64,000 nucleotides of DNA from Paenibacillus uliginis N3/975 (GCF_900177425.1 NZ_LT840184.1:5125705-5189704); one strand, 5' to 3'. Counted from the first letter of the stretch, positions 35,533 through 43,906 are shown. A program made the numbers and translations. Notes: generated by a model from the letters alone, not told the origin.

Positions 35533-36468
35533 TTAAACAGGATCAACAGAGCCAGATGAGACTTTCATCGCTTGCTGTCTTTCCCATTTCTTGTACGCCA
35601 GTACTCCGCCAAACAAGAATACAGATGCAATGAATGCACCTAATGGAATCATTGGAACAACATGTTCAGGGAAGACAAACGGCAGCAGCGGAAAGGCAAA
35701 TACGGCTGGCAGTCTGATTCCAACAATTCTAAGCAGCACGAACATCAAGATCATATCGATAAGCGTAGCTAAAATCCATGAATCAATAACAAAGTACATC
35801 ACAGTTCCAACAGTCGCAGATAAAGTGAGCGCCATCACTTGTTTAAGCACCATTTTGCCATTGTACATTGGCTTCTGAAGTACTTCATACACGACAACCG
35901 CAATAGATGGGATCACTGCAAATTGTGGATAGCCTGCGATCCAGGTTAATCCAATCCATATGAAACTCAGCCCCAAATATACAACCATATATTTATAGTG
36001 AATCTTCACTTTCTTTTCCAGCCCTTTATTCAACCGGAATGTGAGAACCCCAAGCATCAATATAAAGGTGAACGCGAATACCGATACAATAAACGACCAT
36101 TCTTGTGCATTCGTTACCAAGGGCAATAAGCCTGTTGCGAGAGATGCTGCGAGGTTCGATTGAATGACCCGCAAGAAGAGCATCATCAAGCACAGCGTAA
36201 GAATGACCTTTCCTACATAAGCGATATCCAACTGATTCACGGCAAAACCGATCACAGCTGTAAACGACGGTGCTACAAAAATCTTCGATGGCTGTCTGAT
36301 CCACCCGGCTTCACGGTACGCCCACAAGGCGATTGCCATGGCAGCAATTTCAGGTAATATGATCTCTCTATCCTTAAAAAGAACAGCAGCTGCAACCATT
36401 GTTAATATAAAAGCTAATGCAATAGTATATGAGATCACCGTTTTTTTTTTAGAAATAACGGAATTCAT
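35533..36468 (-). CDS. HPP-like multi-span membrane protein with internal duplication
   Basis: 311 residues, about nine transmembrane helices. The two halves resemble each other: MLFLRVIQSNLAASLATGLL in the first and FVLLRIVGIRLPAVFAFPLL in the second, each after a PEIAAMAIA- or PSIAVVVYE-type helix. This suits an HPP-type transporter-like fold made by duplication. The substrate is unknown. ATG 36468 has AAGGAG. Confidence 0.65.
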   Translation of the reverse strand: MNSVISKKKTVISYTIALAFILTMVAAAVLFKDREIILPEIAAMAIALWAYREAGWIRQPSKIFVAPSFTAVIGFAVNQLDIAYVGKVILTLCLMMLFLRVIQSNLAASLATGLLPLVTNAQEWSFIVSVFAFTFILMLGVLTFRLNKGLEKKVKIHYKYMVVYLGLSFIWIGLTWIAGYPQFAVIPSIAVVVYEVLQKPMYNGKMVLKQVMALTLSATVGTVMYFVIDSWILATLIDMILMFVLLRIVGIRLPAVFAFPLLPFVFPEHVVPMIPLGAFIASVFLFGGVLAYKKWERQQAMKVSSGSVDPV

Positions 36469-36818
36469 GAGAATTACTCCTTTTTATATAGTAGTCATCC
36501 AATTCAGAGGAGTTCCTCTCCTACTCGATATAATATACCCCCCAACCCTATAATTCAACACTGAAATTTATACATAATTGTGAACGACCGTGGCGATTCT
36601 TACACTATACGTCTATCCATCGGCTCCTAAATATTTGTTATGATAATAAGTAGCCTAGTTTCTATACTCCTCTTTAAAGAGCAAAATGCCCTTTGCTTTA
36701 TTTCTCAGCAAACGGCATTAATTAATCACGGAAGATGAGTAGGATTGAAATGATAAAGCAAAAATTTCAAACCGCGCAACTGATTTCCCAGAGTCAGCTC
36801 ATCATACCGCCGGACAAC
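36469..36818. other. Intergenic region with a long-stem hairpin
   Basis: 350 bp between two minus-strand genes. It contains a hairpin at 36684-36719 (AATGCC-G-TTTGCT / AGCAAA-G-GGCATT), about 13 bp of pairing, which may be a further terminator. Otherwise AT-rich, presumably with the promoter of the HPP-like gene. Confidence 0.5.
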
Positions 36819-36862
36819 AAAAAGAGAAGCTACAGCCTCCACCGCTGCAGCTTCTCTTTCTC
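36819..36862 (-). terminator. Terminator of the DUF5692-like gene
   Basis: On the minus strand GAGAAGCTGCAG / CTGTAGCTTCTC (one mismatch) is followed by TTTTT, just beyond the stop at 36879. Confidence 0.85.
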
Positions 36863-36878
36863 TTACCGGCCGAGGTCT

Positions 36879-37793
36879 TTAATTATGCTCGGCGACCGCT
36901 TGATATGCTTTCAAATCCGTGTACACTTCCACCTTGAGCGGATTGCGTTTATGCTTGGAAATCTTGTAGAAGTGATATACGAATACCGCGATATTTGCGG
37001 CCAGGGACAAGGCGCTTGCTACCCACAATGCCGTTTCGCTGTGGGAGGACTGTACCGCAAATTTGGACTCTCCGACAAATGTCGGGAACGACATCGTAAA
37101 CATCATCCAGATCGCGAGCGTTTGAGCACGGTGCTGCAGCCACGCCCCTTTTTTAAAGAAGAATGCCGGAATCGTACAGGAGATCAGCAACGCTGCACCT
37201 GCATAATACGAGTGGTCGGAAACACAGTTGTACACATAAGCAAAATTCCAGATATCATAAGCAATGATCCAAAACCAAAGTTGATCCGGCCATACCATGT
37301 CCTTGGACCGGTTTTTGCTTACCATAATGCCCATCCAACCGGAAATAGTAATAATGTTCAGCAAACCGGCGATTCCGTTCATAATATTCCATGGTCCGCC
37401 GATCATCATGACGCCGTCCACAATTCCATTTAAACTGTACACCTGGAAATCGCGGATCACCGCTTCAAGAATATTGAGAGCGAGAATGAAAGCTGGGAAC
37501 ATCAAGACGTACTTGTTCTTGTCCCACCCTTTAATGTACCTCAAGGCCATAAAACCAAGACAACCTGCCAGTGCGGAATAAACTTTGACCCAATGGAACC
37601 AGGTTCCTACGCTAGAGCCTTCCCCCGCTGTATTCGGCCATACCGCAACAGTCAGAATGATCGGCAGTACAAGAAAGAGAAACAGAGACACCCATTTGCT
37701 CATCCGCGCCAATTCATTCACAAGCATTAAACCCCCGAGCACCACAAACCACATCAAGACCGAGTACCAAGGCATCGCTTCGAAAAAAAACAT
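36879..37793 (-). CDS. DUF5692-like multi-span membrane protein
   Basis: 304 residues from ATG 37793 (AAGGAGG seven bases upstream; a longer upstream frame lacks a ribosome site). It has about eight to nine transmembrane helices. Notable polar or aromatic membrane elements are IMNGIAGLLNIITISGW and WFWIIAYDIWNFAYVYNCVS. I place it with DUF5692 from its opening FFFEAMPWYSVLMWFVVLG; function unknown. It follows the integrase-like/FAD-oxidoreductase pair after 250 bp on the same strand. Confidence 0.6.
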   Translation of the reverse strand: MFFFEAMPWYSVLMWFVVLGGLMLVNELARMSKWVSLFLFLVLPIILTVAVWPNTAGEGSSVGTWFHWVKVYSALAGCLGFMALRYIKGWDKNKYVLMFPAFILALNILEAVIRDFQVYSLNGIVDGVMMIGGPWNIMNGIAGLLNIITISGWMGIMVSKNRSKDMVWPDQLWFWIIAYDIWNFAYVYNCVSDHSYYAGAALLISCTIPAFFFKKGAWLQHRAQTLAIWMMFTMSFPTFVGESKFAVQSSHSETALWVASALSLAANIAVFVYHFYKISKHKRNPLKVEVYTDLKAYQAVAEHN

Positions 37794-37917
37794 GCATAAC
37801 CCTCCTTTTGCAATGATGCAATCCCTATCTGCCTTGAATATAGCGCTTGGCGGAATAAGCATCAAATCCCGAGATTCCTTTCAGGACAAGGGCCCGCGGA
37901 CTTTGCTTTAAAGGTAG

Positions 37918-37996
37918 GTTTACACTTTTTCAGTAGAGCTACCTTCACGGCAACTCCGCTTGCGAATCATGGAATTCATTACAATATAGTGTAAAC
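37918..37996. promoter_or_regulatory. Inverted 9-mer GTTTACACT / AGTGTAAAC
   Basis: Perfect 9-bp arms at 37918-37926 and 37988-37996 in the gap between the FAD-oxidoreductase and DUF5692-like genes. A second inverted pair (AAGGTAG / CTACCTT) overlaps the left arm. This could be an operator for an internal promoter of the membrane-protein gene. Confidence 0.35.
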
Positions 37997-38042
37997 AAAA
38001 CTTGAAAGTAAAATATTGCAGAATAACACAAGCTGCAGCAGG

Positions 38043-39296
38043 TCAGAAATACCGTTCGACCAAAGATTTGGCATAGATGATGCAGTTCTCAAGCGTAGGA
38101 AAATTCATAATTTCTCCCGCAAAGTAGATGCCGTATTTTCCCTGCATATGTTCAAGCTGTGTATAGAAGCCTCTCTGAAGGGCGTCCATGTCCACATGGG
38201 GAAAATGATTCCAGCACTTCATCATGTAAAGCCGGATATTTTCTCCCCCCAGACTGGCAAGCGTAGCCTCGATGCTCTCCCGCATTTCGGAATCACTCAT
38301 GCTTTCGCTTTCCGCCACATATACAGTGATCAGATCCGTCTCTGCTAGATCCGCCCATCTGTGATACCAAGCCATCATTTGGCCCTTGCGTCCTGGTCCC
38401 ATATTACCCGGAATGTAACCTGACAGCTTCGGCATGTTGTCAACCCTGTAGGCGTAAACTCGAAACCGCTCATAAATAATACTCTCCAGCAGCTTACGGT
38501 CTTCAGGAGCCATATCCACCTTGTCTGGCAAATCCCGCAGTGAGGCTGTATAAATTACTTTGTCAAAGTACAGCGTTCCTTGATCGGTTTCAACCCTGAC
38601 TCTGCCTGGCTCTTCCCTGTCAATACGATTCACCCCGCACGTAAGCCGCAGATCCGAAGCCTGATCGCCCATGCGCTTGACAAGCTCCGTTACCCCTTGG
38701 GGCCAGGAAATCATATGAGTGATTTCAATAAATGACATGAGGTTATCGTAATTAAGCAGCTTCAAAACATAAGCCGCCGGGACCTCATCGATGCTACCAA
38801 AACCAAATGCGCTGAAATAATGCATAAACACCTGTTTGAGTACAAACAACCCGTTTTCATCACACCAGGCGGCAAAAGGCTTGCATAGCTCCAGCGGAAT
38901 ATTAGCAAACCCCGGGGCTTTAATGAATTCATAGCGACCCAGCAGCTCCGGAAGATGTTTGAACTCTCTGGCAAAGTCCGACAGCTGCTCTACAGGAATT
39001 TGTGAGGTTGTATACCCGTCCCTGTTGAAAAATCCACGATCCAGCAGAGGGCCCTTATCCTGCAGATCAAACTCCTCCATTAGCTTCATCGTCATTTTGT
39101 ATGACGGCAGACCAATCAAGGTGCCCATTTCATAGGTTTTCCCCTTGTACTCGATCGAGTGGCATTTGCCGCCAACCCGGTCCCCTTGTTCCATAATCGT
39201 CACGTGGCGGTAACCTTTCTTGCCCAATTCATAAGCGAGGGTCACGCCGGAGATTCCCGCACCTACGATCCCGATTTTTTCACCGTCCCTGATCAT
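38043..39296 (-). CDS. FAD-dependent oxidoreductase (amine oxidase/isomerase-like)
   Basis: 417 residues. The N-terminal dinucleotide-binding fold is IGIVGAGISGVTLAYELGKKG with the downstream GDRVGGKCHS element. The C-terminal FAD motif GIYFAGEIMNFPTLENCII is typical of the flavin amine oxidase / fatty-acid double-bond isomerase group. The start is ATG 39296; its AAGGAG ribosome site lies in the last codons of the integrase-like gene, so translation is coupled. The substrate is unknown. No signal peptide. Confidence 0.82.
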   Translation of the reverse strand: MIRDGEKIGIVGAGISGVTLAYELGKKGYRHVTIMEQGDRVGGKCHSIEYKGKTYEMGTLIGLPSYKMTMKLMEEFDLQDKGPLLDRGFFNRDGYTTSQIPVEQLSDFAREFKHLPELLGRYEFIKAPGFANIPLELCKPFAAWCDENGLFVLKQVFMHYFSAFGFGSIDEVPAAYVLKLLNYDNLMSFIEITHMISWPQGVTELVKRMGDQASDLRLTCGVNRIDREEPGRVRVETDQGTLYFDKVIYTASLRDLPDKVDMAPEDRKLLESIIYERFRVYAYRVDNMPKLSGYIPGNMGPGRKGQMMAWYHRWADLAETDLITVYVAESESMSDSEMRESIEATLASLGGENIRLYMMKCWNHFPHVDMDALQRGFYTQLEHMQGKYGIYFAGEIMNFPTLENCIIYAKSLVERYF

Positions 39297-39301
39297 ATCC
39301 C

Positions 39302-40342
39302 TCATCTCCTTGTATACAACCAGAGCGGCAATGGCTCCTGAACCCCTCTGAAATCAAGCACAATGTCAGAAGGGATTTTACCTTGGTTGTTCCCCTCCCC
39401 GAGAGGACGGGTATAGTTATAGTAATTCATGTATTCATTTAAGCGCTGCTCCAACGTGTCAAAGGAATCTATTCTTCCCTCGTGCCAAACCGGTTTATAA
39501 AATTCTTTTCCCAGAACCGTAGTGAATTCATGCAAAGGCTGAAATACCTCGGGATGATCGGCGCCATAGGTAACGGAGTTAATGTTGTGCTTGTGCAGAT
39601 ATTCTGTATACATGTGGTTTCCCCGCTCCCAGGCTGTCGAGAATTCCTGGCTTTTGTTGGTTACCAGATTATCGATCTCCAGATGAAAGGTTCTCAGCAA
39701 TGGCATGATCTTAAAGCGCATAAAATCAATAAGTTGCATCGTTGACTTCTGATTGCACAGCTTCACCAGCGCTAGTCGCGAATAGGAGTCTAAATTGATG
39801 TACTGGTATAACTTCCCTACATTCGGAAACTTGCCTATGTATTGGATGGTCTGAAAACAAATATAGCCGGGCCTCGCATGATCCGAATTGTTCATGTTGT
39901 AGTCCAGTGGGTTTTGCTGCTTCACCTGGTTTCCGGCAGAATTTGATTTTCCCCGGCTTGTTCTCTTCTTGGCCTTGATCTCCCTGGCGTATCGCTCCCG
40001 ATCCTCTCTCCGGTTTAGCCCGTGTCTGCGTAGTACGTTATAAATGCCGGATTCCCCCGTCCGTACTCCTTCGTCCTGTAATTCATAGTAGATCCGCTTG
40101 GGCCCATCCTGGGGAAAACGTGCCACATATTGCAAAATAATCTTTTCCGTTGTTCTGTCCACCTGATTCGGCATCACCGGTCTGCGGTCCTTGCTGCCAA
40201 GTCCGGCCATTCCATCCTGCATATAGGCGTTATACCAGCGGTAATACAGAGTTCTGGAAATACCGAATTCCTTGCACGTCTTTGACACGTTGTTACTTGT
40301 CATTCCGTGGAGGATAACCTGATACTTCTGGCTCTCGTTCAA
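39302..40342 (-). CDS. Integrase-fold (IS481/IS3-like) protein with a lost DDE triad
   Basis: 346 residues from TTG 40342 (AAGGGG eight bases upstream). Residues 1-50 form a transposase-type HTH (VSKTCKEFGISRTLYYRWYN), residues 60-120 a second HTH (HTH_32-like; FPQDGPKRIYYEL), and 155-346 an rve integrase fold ending in NEYMNYYNYTRP. Where IS481-type enzymes have W-Q-x-D the protein reads CFQTIQ (162-167), so the first Asp is missing. D224 in IDNLV remains. In place of NGKVERFH it reads FQPLHEFT (267-274), so the third acid is His. No terminal repeats flank it. It is probably a domesticated, catalytically inactive DNA-binding protein co-expressed with the FAD oxidoreductase. Confidence 0.78.
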   Translation of the reverse strand: MNESQKYQVILHGMTSNNVSKTCKEFGISRTLYYRWYNAYMQDGMAGLGSKDRRPVMPNQVDRTTEKIILQYVARFPQDGPKRIYYELQDEGVRTGESGIYNVLRRHGLNRREDRERYAREIKAKKRTSRGKSNSAGNQVKQQNPLDYNMNNSDHARPGYICFQTIQYIGKFPNVGKLYQYINLDSYSRLALVKLCNQKSTMQLIDFMRFKIMPLLRTFHLEIDNLVTNKSQEFSTAWERGNHMYTEYLHKHNINSVTYGADHPEVFQPLHEFTTVLGKEFYKPVWHEGRIDSFDTLEQRLNEYMNYYNYTRPLGEGNNQGKIPSDIVLDFRGVQEPLPLWLYTRR

Positions 40343-40381
40343 TCGCTTCGCCCCTTTCCCTGAACCGTCGTACTTACTCTT

Positions 40382-40410
40382 ATTGTAGTAAAGTAAGGGG
40401 TTCCAGACAA
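40382..40410 (-). promoter_or_regulatory. Promoter of the integrase-like/FAD-oxidoreductase operon
   Basis: On the minus strand -35 TTGTCT (40410-40405), a 17-bp spacer, and -10 TACAAT (40387-40382), about 40 bp before the TTG start. A good sigma-A promoter for a short leader. Confidence 0.65.
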
Positions 40411-40635
40411 TAAAATGAGTTACATGTTTGTGACCCGTCGGATCATTTCAGGGCTTGCCCCGAAGCTAACAAACTATAATTTTCCAGTAAATAAAAATAA
40501 CTAGAATTACATGTTAAAATTGTTACAATGTTGGGTGGTGAAAAGGGAAACACCAATCCATACCAAAATAGTCGCATATATTTCGGTTCCAGATTTTCTA
40601 TAGATTAATAGGCTCAAGCGCATTAGAACCCTCCA

Positions 40636-41148
40636 TTATTTCCACTCTTCTTCTAAAATAGCGTAATAATATTCGTCCCACCATTCATTTCCATGTGGTA
40701 TACACTTCTTGAAAAAGCCTTCTCTTCTCATTCCAACCTTCTCCATCACTCGATATGATGGGGTATTCTGTGGCTGACATGTAGCTATAATTCTGTGTAA
40801 TTTCATTTTCTCAAACCCATATTTCAATGTAGCTTGTGCTGCTTCAGAAGCATACCCTTTGTTGAAATATTTAGGATTGAACACCCAACCAATTTCATAC
40901 GTATGTTCACCAAAATATTTATGAAAAACAATATGACCAATCAGGATATTTTCATCTATTAATACCACAGGAAAGTTCTTAGCATTTTCACCAATGTTTT
41001 TATTTATAAAGTCTCTTGTATCTTCTTCAGTAAAGACCCCTTCGGGTATGTATTTCATAACATTGATATCTGATGTATACTCATGGACAGCTTCCCAATC
41101 TTTGAACTCAAATGTTCGTATTAATAATCTTTCTGCTTTTATAAACAT
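40636..41148 (-). CDS. GNAT-family N-acetyltransferase (RimJ/RimL type)
   Basis: 170 residues with GNAT elements YEIGWVFNPKYFNKGYASEA and HRIIATCQPQNTPSYRVMEK, the usual acetyl-CoA binding and C-terminal motifs. ATG 41148 has GAGGGGG upstream. It is a different subgroup from the GNAT at 32464-33036. The acceptor is unknown. Confidence 0.88.
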   Translation of the reverse strand: MFIKAERLLIRTFEFKDWEAVHEYTSDINVMKYIPEGVFTEEDTRDFINKNIGENAKNFPVVLIDENILIGHIVFHKYFGEHTYEIGWVFNPKYFNKGYASEAAQATLKYGFEKMKLHRIIATCQPQNTPSYRVMEKVGMRREGFFKKCIPHGNEWWDEYYYAILEEEWK

Positions 41149-41329
41149 TACTTTTCCCCCTCAAAAATTTGACCTTATATCTTTGTTTCAATAATAGGAA
41201 GAAAAGATCCTTTAAAGACAAGGCTCCAATCCAAAATAAATTTTTGAAACTAGTTGATTACCGTTAATCGATAAGTAATTACATGCAAAGCCTCACCGCG
41301 CCCTGGAAGCTGCACACAGTGTGAAAATA

Positions 41330-41540
41330 GAGATAAAACCCGGACAGAGCGCATTTCGGACTTACATTCCGCTATTTGCTACAATTGAGAAGATTTGCAA
41401 TCGTTACGGACTGAGAATCCGTTATTTCCACAAAACATACCCGATTCCGCTTAAACAAGCGAAAATAGCTGCCTCAGTCCGTTACCTCACTCTAATAGAC
41501 GAAATCGCTCCATATAACGGAACCTGAGTCCGTTAAGGTT
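41330..41540. repeat. Extragenic palindromic repeat cluster
   Basis: Several short CGGACT/AGTCCG-type units alternate with spacers: TTTCGGACTTACATTCCG, TTACGGACTGAGAATCCG, GCCTCAGTCCGTTACC and TAACGGAACCTGAGTCCG. The pattern is that of REP-like elements. It has displaced the 5' part of a gene whose tail follows at 41537-41650. Confidence 0.55.
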
Positions 41541-41650
41541 CACCTGTAAATTTCAAACCACTACAAACACCCGAATATACGGCAGGCAAATTAATTGAAA
41601 TCCTGTTTAGTGAAGATTTTGGCAGTACAGTAGTAGTTGAAGAGTTATAA
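41537..41650 (+). pseudogene. 3' gene remnant next to the repeat cluster
   Basis: A 37-codon open stretch without a start codon (its end reads KLIEILFSEDFGSTVVVEEL) is followed 12 bp later by an intact terminator. It looks like the 3' end of a lost gene. Family not recognised. Confidence 0.35.
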
Positions 41651-41662
41651 TGTTGTCGCAAC

Positions 41663-41690
41663 AAAAAAACTACCAAACGGTAGTTTTTTA
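41663..41690. terminator. Bidirectional terminator
   Basis: AAAAAACTACC AAAC GGTAGTTTTTT, a perfect stem with A- and T-runs, between the gene remnant and the small membrane protein gene. Confidence 0.9.
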
Positions 41691-41759
41691 TTGCAAGCGT
41701 CTCGAAAGTGGTGTGAATTCTTTCCTATCTTCAGTAACTGGCTTGAGCACGATACAGAG

Positions 41760-41996
41760 CTACTTTTTACCACCCAAGTTGAACAGCGAAACGATAATAC
41801 CAATGACGAGCAGCACGAGCGGCGAACCAATCAGTAAAAAGAGAGAAGCCGCCATACCTTCATAAGAGATTGTACCGATCACAACTGGAATCTCGACTCC
41901 TACCTGCGTAAGGATGAATAAAACACCCCAAGACACAATCCAATGATACCAAAAGTCTTCATAGTTCTTCCAAAAGATTTTGACATTTCTTATCCT
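41760..41996 (-). pseudogene. Small two-span membrane protein, possible frameshift
   Basis: The C-terminal frame encodes LFILTQVGVEIPVV, ISYEGMAAS and a second membrane helix (LLIGSPLVLLVIGIIVSLF) and ends at 41760. In this frame no good start is seen (only TTG 42005 without a ribosome site). A strong GGAGG precedes an ATG at 41987 in the other frame, which reads MSKSFGRTMKTFGIIGLCLG, a natural start and first membrane helix. Joining the two needs one frame change near 41925. Either the gene is frameshifted or the start lies elsewhere. Confidence 0.45.
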
Positions 41997-42129
41997 CCAT
42001 TTCAACTATGATTCTAGGATAATGTCTCTTTGAATCCACGGCTGATGCTATTTCTATTAGGGATATGCAGGGGAATTGATGATGTATTTGGAATGTATAG
42101 AAGACGATTCGACAAAATTCAACAACTAT

Positions 42130-42147
42130 TGTGAAACAATTCACAAC
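42130..42147. promoter_or_regulatory. Rex-box operator
   Basis: TTGTGAA ACAA TTCACAA exactly fits the TTGTGAA-N4-TTCACAA consensus of the NADH-sensing repressor Rex. Its right half overlaps a candidate -35 (TTCACA, 42141-42146) that is 16 bp from a -10 TATATT (42163-42168). The next gene is the exported fumarate-reductase-like flavoprotein. Confidence 0.8.
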
Positions 42148-42350
42148 AAATATGCTGATAGTATATTAAAATGAAGTGAACCTAAAAGACTAACGATGCA
42201 GACAGGGGGTAACCGTGAAAGATTTGAAGTTAGGAGAACAAAGGCGACGCTCACGCTCCTCCACTTCTCAATTTCTCCGTTACTCCCTTCTTTTTTGTTG
42301 GGTTCTTTACGTTCATCTAGATAACAGACATATAAAGCGGAGGGTCAAAC

Positions 42351-43874
42351 ATGAAAAAGAACGTAGCAACAACGCTTATTCTCGTTCTCTCTCTCATGCT
42401 CGCGATCGCGGGATGTGGCAACGGGAACCAAAACCAGAGTCAGGGCAATGAAAAAAAAGAAGAGACCAAAGAAACGGAAGCCGTTTCGGGAGCGTCTCAA
42501 GCCGGTTATACACCAATCGATCAACTAAAAGATAAATATGATATTATCATTGTCGGTGCAGGTGGCGCTGGTATGTCTGCTGCACTTGAGGCAAAAGAAA
42601 AAGGCATGAACCCGGTTATTTTTGAAAAAATGCCGCTTGCTGGCGGGAATACAACAAAATCATCTTCGGGTATGAACGCTTCTGAAACTAAGTTCCAAAA
42701 AGAGCAAGGCATTAACGACAGCAATGATTCATTTTATGAAGAGACGTTAAAAGGCGGTCATGATACAAACGACAAAGAGATGCTTCGTTTCTTCGTTGAC
42801 AATTCAGCAAGTGCGATCGATTGGCTGGATTCCATTGGGATTCGGTTGAACAATATTACGATTACAGGCGGTATGAGCGAAAAGCGTACACACCGTCCTG
42901 AAGATGGCTCAGCGGTAGGACAATACCTTGTTAACGGTTTGCTAAAAAACATACAAGAACAAGAAATCCCACTTTTCGTGAACGCTAATGTAACGGAAAT
43001 TACGGAACAAGACGGCAAAGTAAATGGCGTCAAAGTCACCTTCAACCAGACTGATGAGAAAAACATTACAGCAGATGCTGTCGTTGTAACAGCCGGCGGT
43101 TACGGCTCCAATATGGATATGATTGCCGAGGTTCGCTCCGATCTGAAAGGTCTTGTGACAACAAACCAAGAAGGCAGCACCGGTGACGGCATCAAAATGA
43201 TTGAAAAACTCGGCGGTGTAACGGTCGATATGGATCAAATCCAGGTTCACCCAACAGTGCAGCAAGAGAAATCCTATCTCATTGGGGAAGCGGTTCGCGG
43301 TGAAGGAGCGATCCTAGTTTCCAGTGAGGGTAAACGTTTCGCAAACGAGCTGGACACTCGTGACAATGTCACTGCTGCAATCAATACACTGCCTGAAAAA
43401 TCGGCTTATCTTGTATTTGATTCCGGCGTAAAGTCCCGCGCTAAAGCGATTCAGCAGTATGAAAAAATGGGCTTTGTCATTCAGGGCGATTCGATCGAGG
43501 CATTAGCCAAAGAAATGGGTGTTCCCGCAGATCAGCTCCAAACCACACTGGATACATGGAACAACGCAGTGAAGGATAAAAAGGATGCCGAATTCGGCAG
43601 AACAACTGCAATGGACAACGACTTGTCCAGTGGACCATACTATGCCATCAAAATTGCCCCTGGTATTCACTACACCATGGGTGGCGTGAAAATCAATACG
43701 AACACAGAAGTGTTGAATAAAGATGGCGAAGTCATTCCTGGCTTGTATGCAGCAGGCGAGCTTACAGGCGGCTTGCACGGCCAAAACCGGATCGGCGGCA
43801 ACTCTGTTGCGGAGATTATTATTTTCGGTCGCCAAGCTGGTATACAATCGGCTGAATTTGTAAAAGCACAATAA
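42351..43874 (+). CDS. Exported flavoprotein reductase (fumarate reductase/flavocytochrome c type), lipoprotein
   Basis: 507 residues. A signal peptide with lipobox AIAGC (Cys22) and a Gln/Asn/Lys-rich linker precede an FAD-binding domain (YDIIIVGAGGAGMSAALEA near residue 65). Active-site elements of the soluble fumarate reductase family are present: THRPEDGSAVGQ, ELDTRDNVTAA and GIHYTMGGVKI, ending in GLHGQNRIGGNSVAE. No FMN_bind domain or heme motif is present, so the electron donor must be another protein. It is anchored on the outside of the membrane and could reduce fumarate or a similar enoate. The Rex box upstream predicts induction when NADH is high (low oxygen). Confidence 0.85.
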   Translation: MKKNVATTLILVLSLMLAIAGCGNGNQNQSQGNEKKEETKETEAVSGASQAGYTPIDQLKDKYDIIIVGAGGAGMSAALEAKEKGMNPVIFEKMPLAGGNTTKSSSGMNASETKFQKEQGINDSNDSFYEETLKGGHDTNDKEMLRFFVDNSASAIDWLDSIGIRLNNITITGGMSEKRTHRPEDGSAVGQYLVNGLLKNIQEQEIPLFVNANVTEITEQDGKVNGVKVTFNQTDEKNITADAVVVTAGGYGSNMDMIAEVRSDLKGLVTTNQEGSTGDGIKMIEKLGGVTVDMDQIQVHPTVQQEKSYLIGEAVRGEGAILVSSEGKRFANELDTRDNVTAAINTLPEKSAYLVFDSGVKSRAKAIQQYEKMGFVIQGDSIEALAKEMGVPADQLQTTLDTWNNAVKDKKDAEFGRTTAMDNDLSSGPYYAIKIAPGIHYTMGGVKINTNTEVLNKDGEVIPGLYAAGELTGGLHGQNRIGGNSVAEIIIFGRQAGIQSAEFVKAQ

Positions 43875-43906
43875 GCTAGCTATAGGCTGCATCTTTCATA
43901 CGGCAA

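Noticed and set aside
36735..37433. A 232-codon plus-strand frame
   Set aside because: Antisense to the DUF5692-like membrane protein; no domain, and it runs through that gene's terminator.
39302..40342. Active insertion sequence
   Set aside because: The integrase-fold gene lacks two of three catalytic acids, I see no terminal inverted repeats or target duplication, and it is coupled to an unrelated enzyme gene.
41330..41540. CRISPR array
   Set aside because: The repeated units are short, palindromic and of unequal spacing; no cas genes are near. It fits REP-like elements.
42215..42451. A GTG-started 78-codon frame upstream of and overlapping the exported reductase gene
   Set aside because: Arg/Ser-rich, overlaps the signal-peptide codons of the reductase in another frame and resembles no known protein; probably leader sequence.
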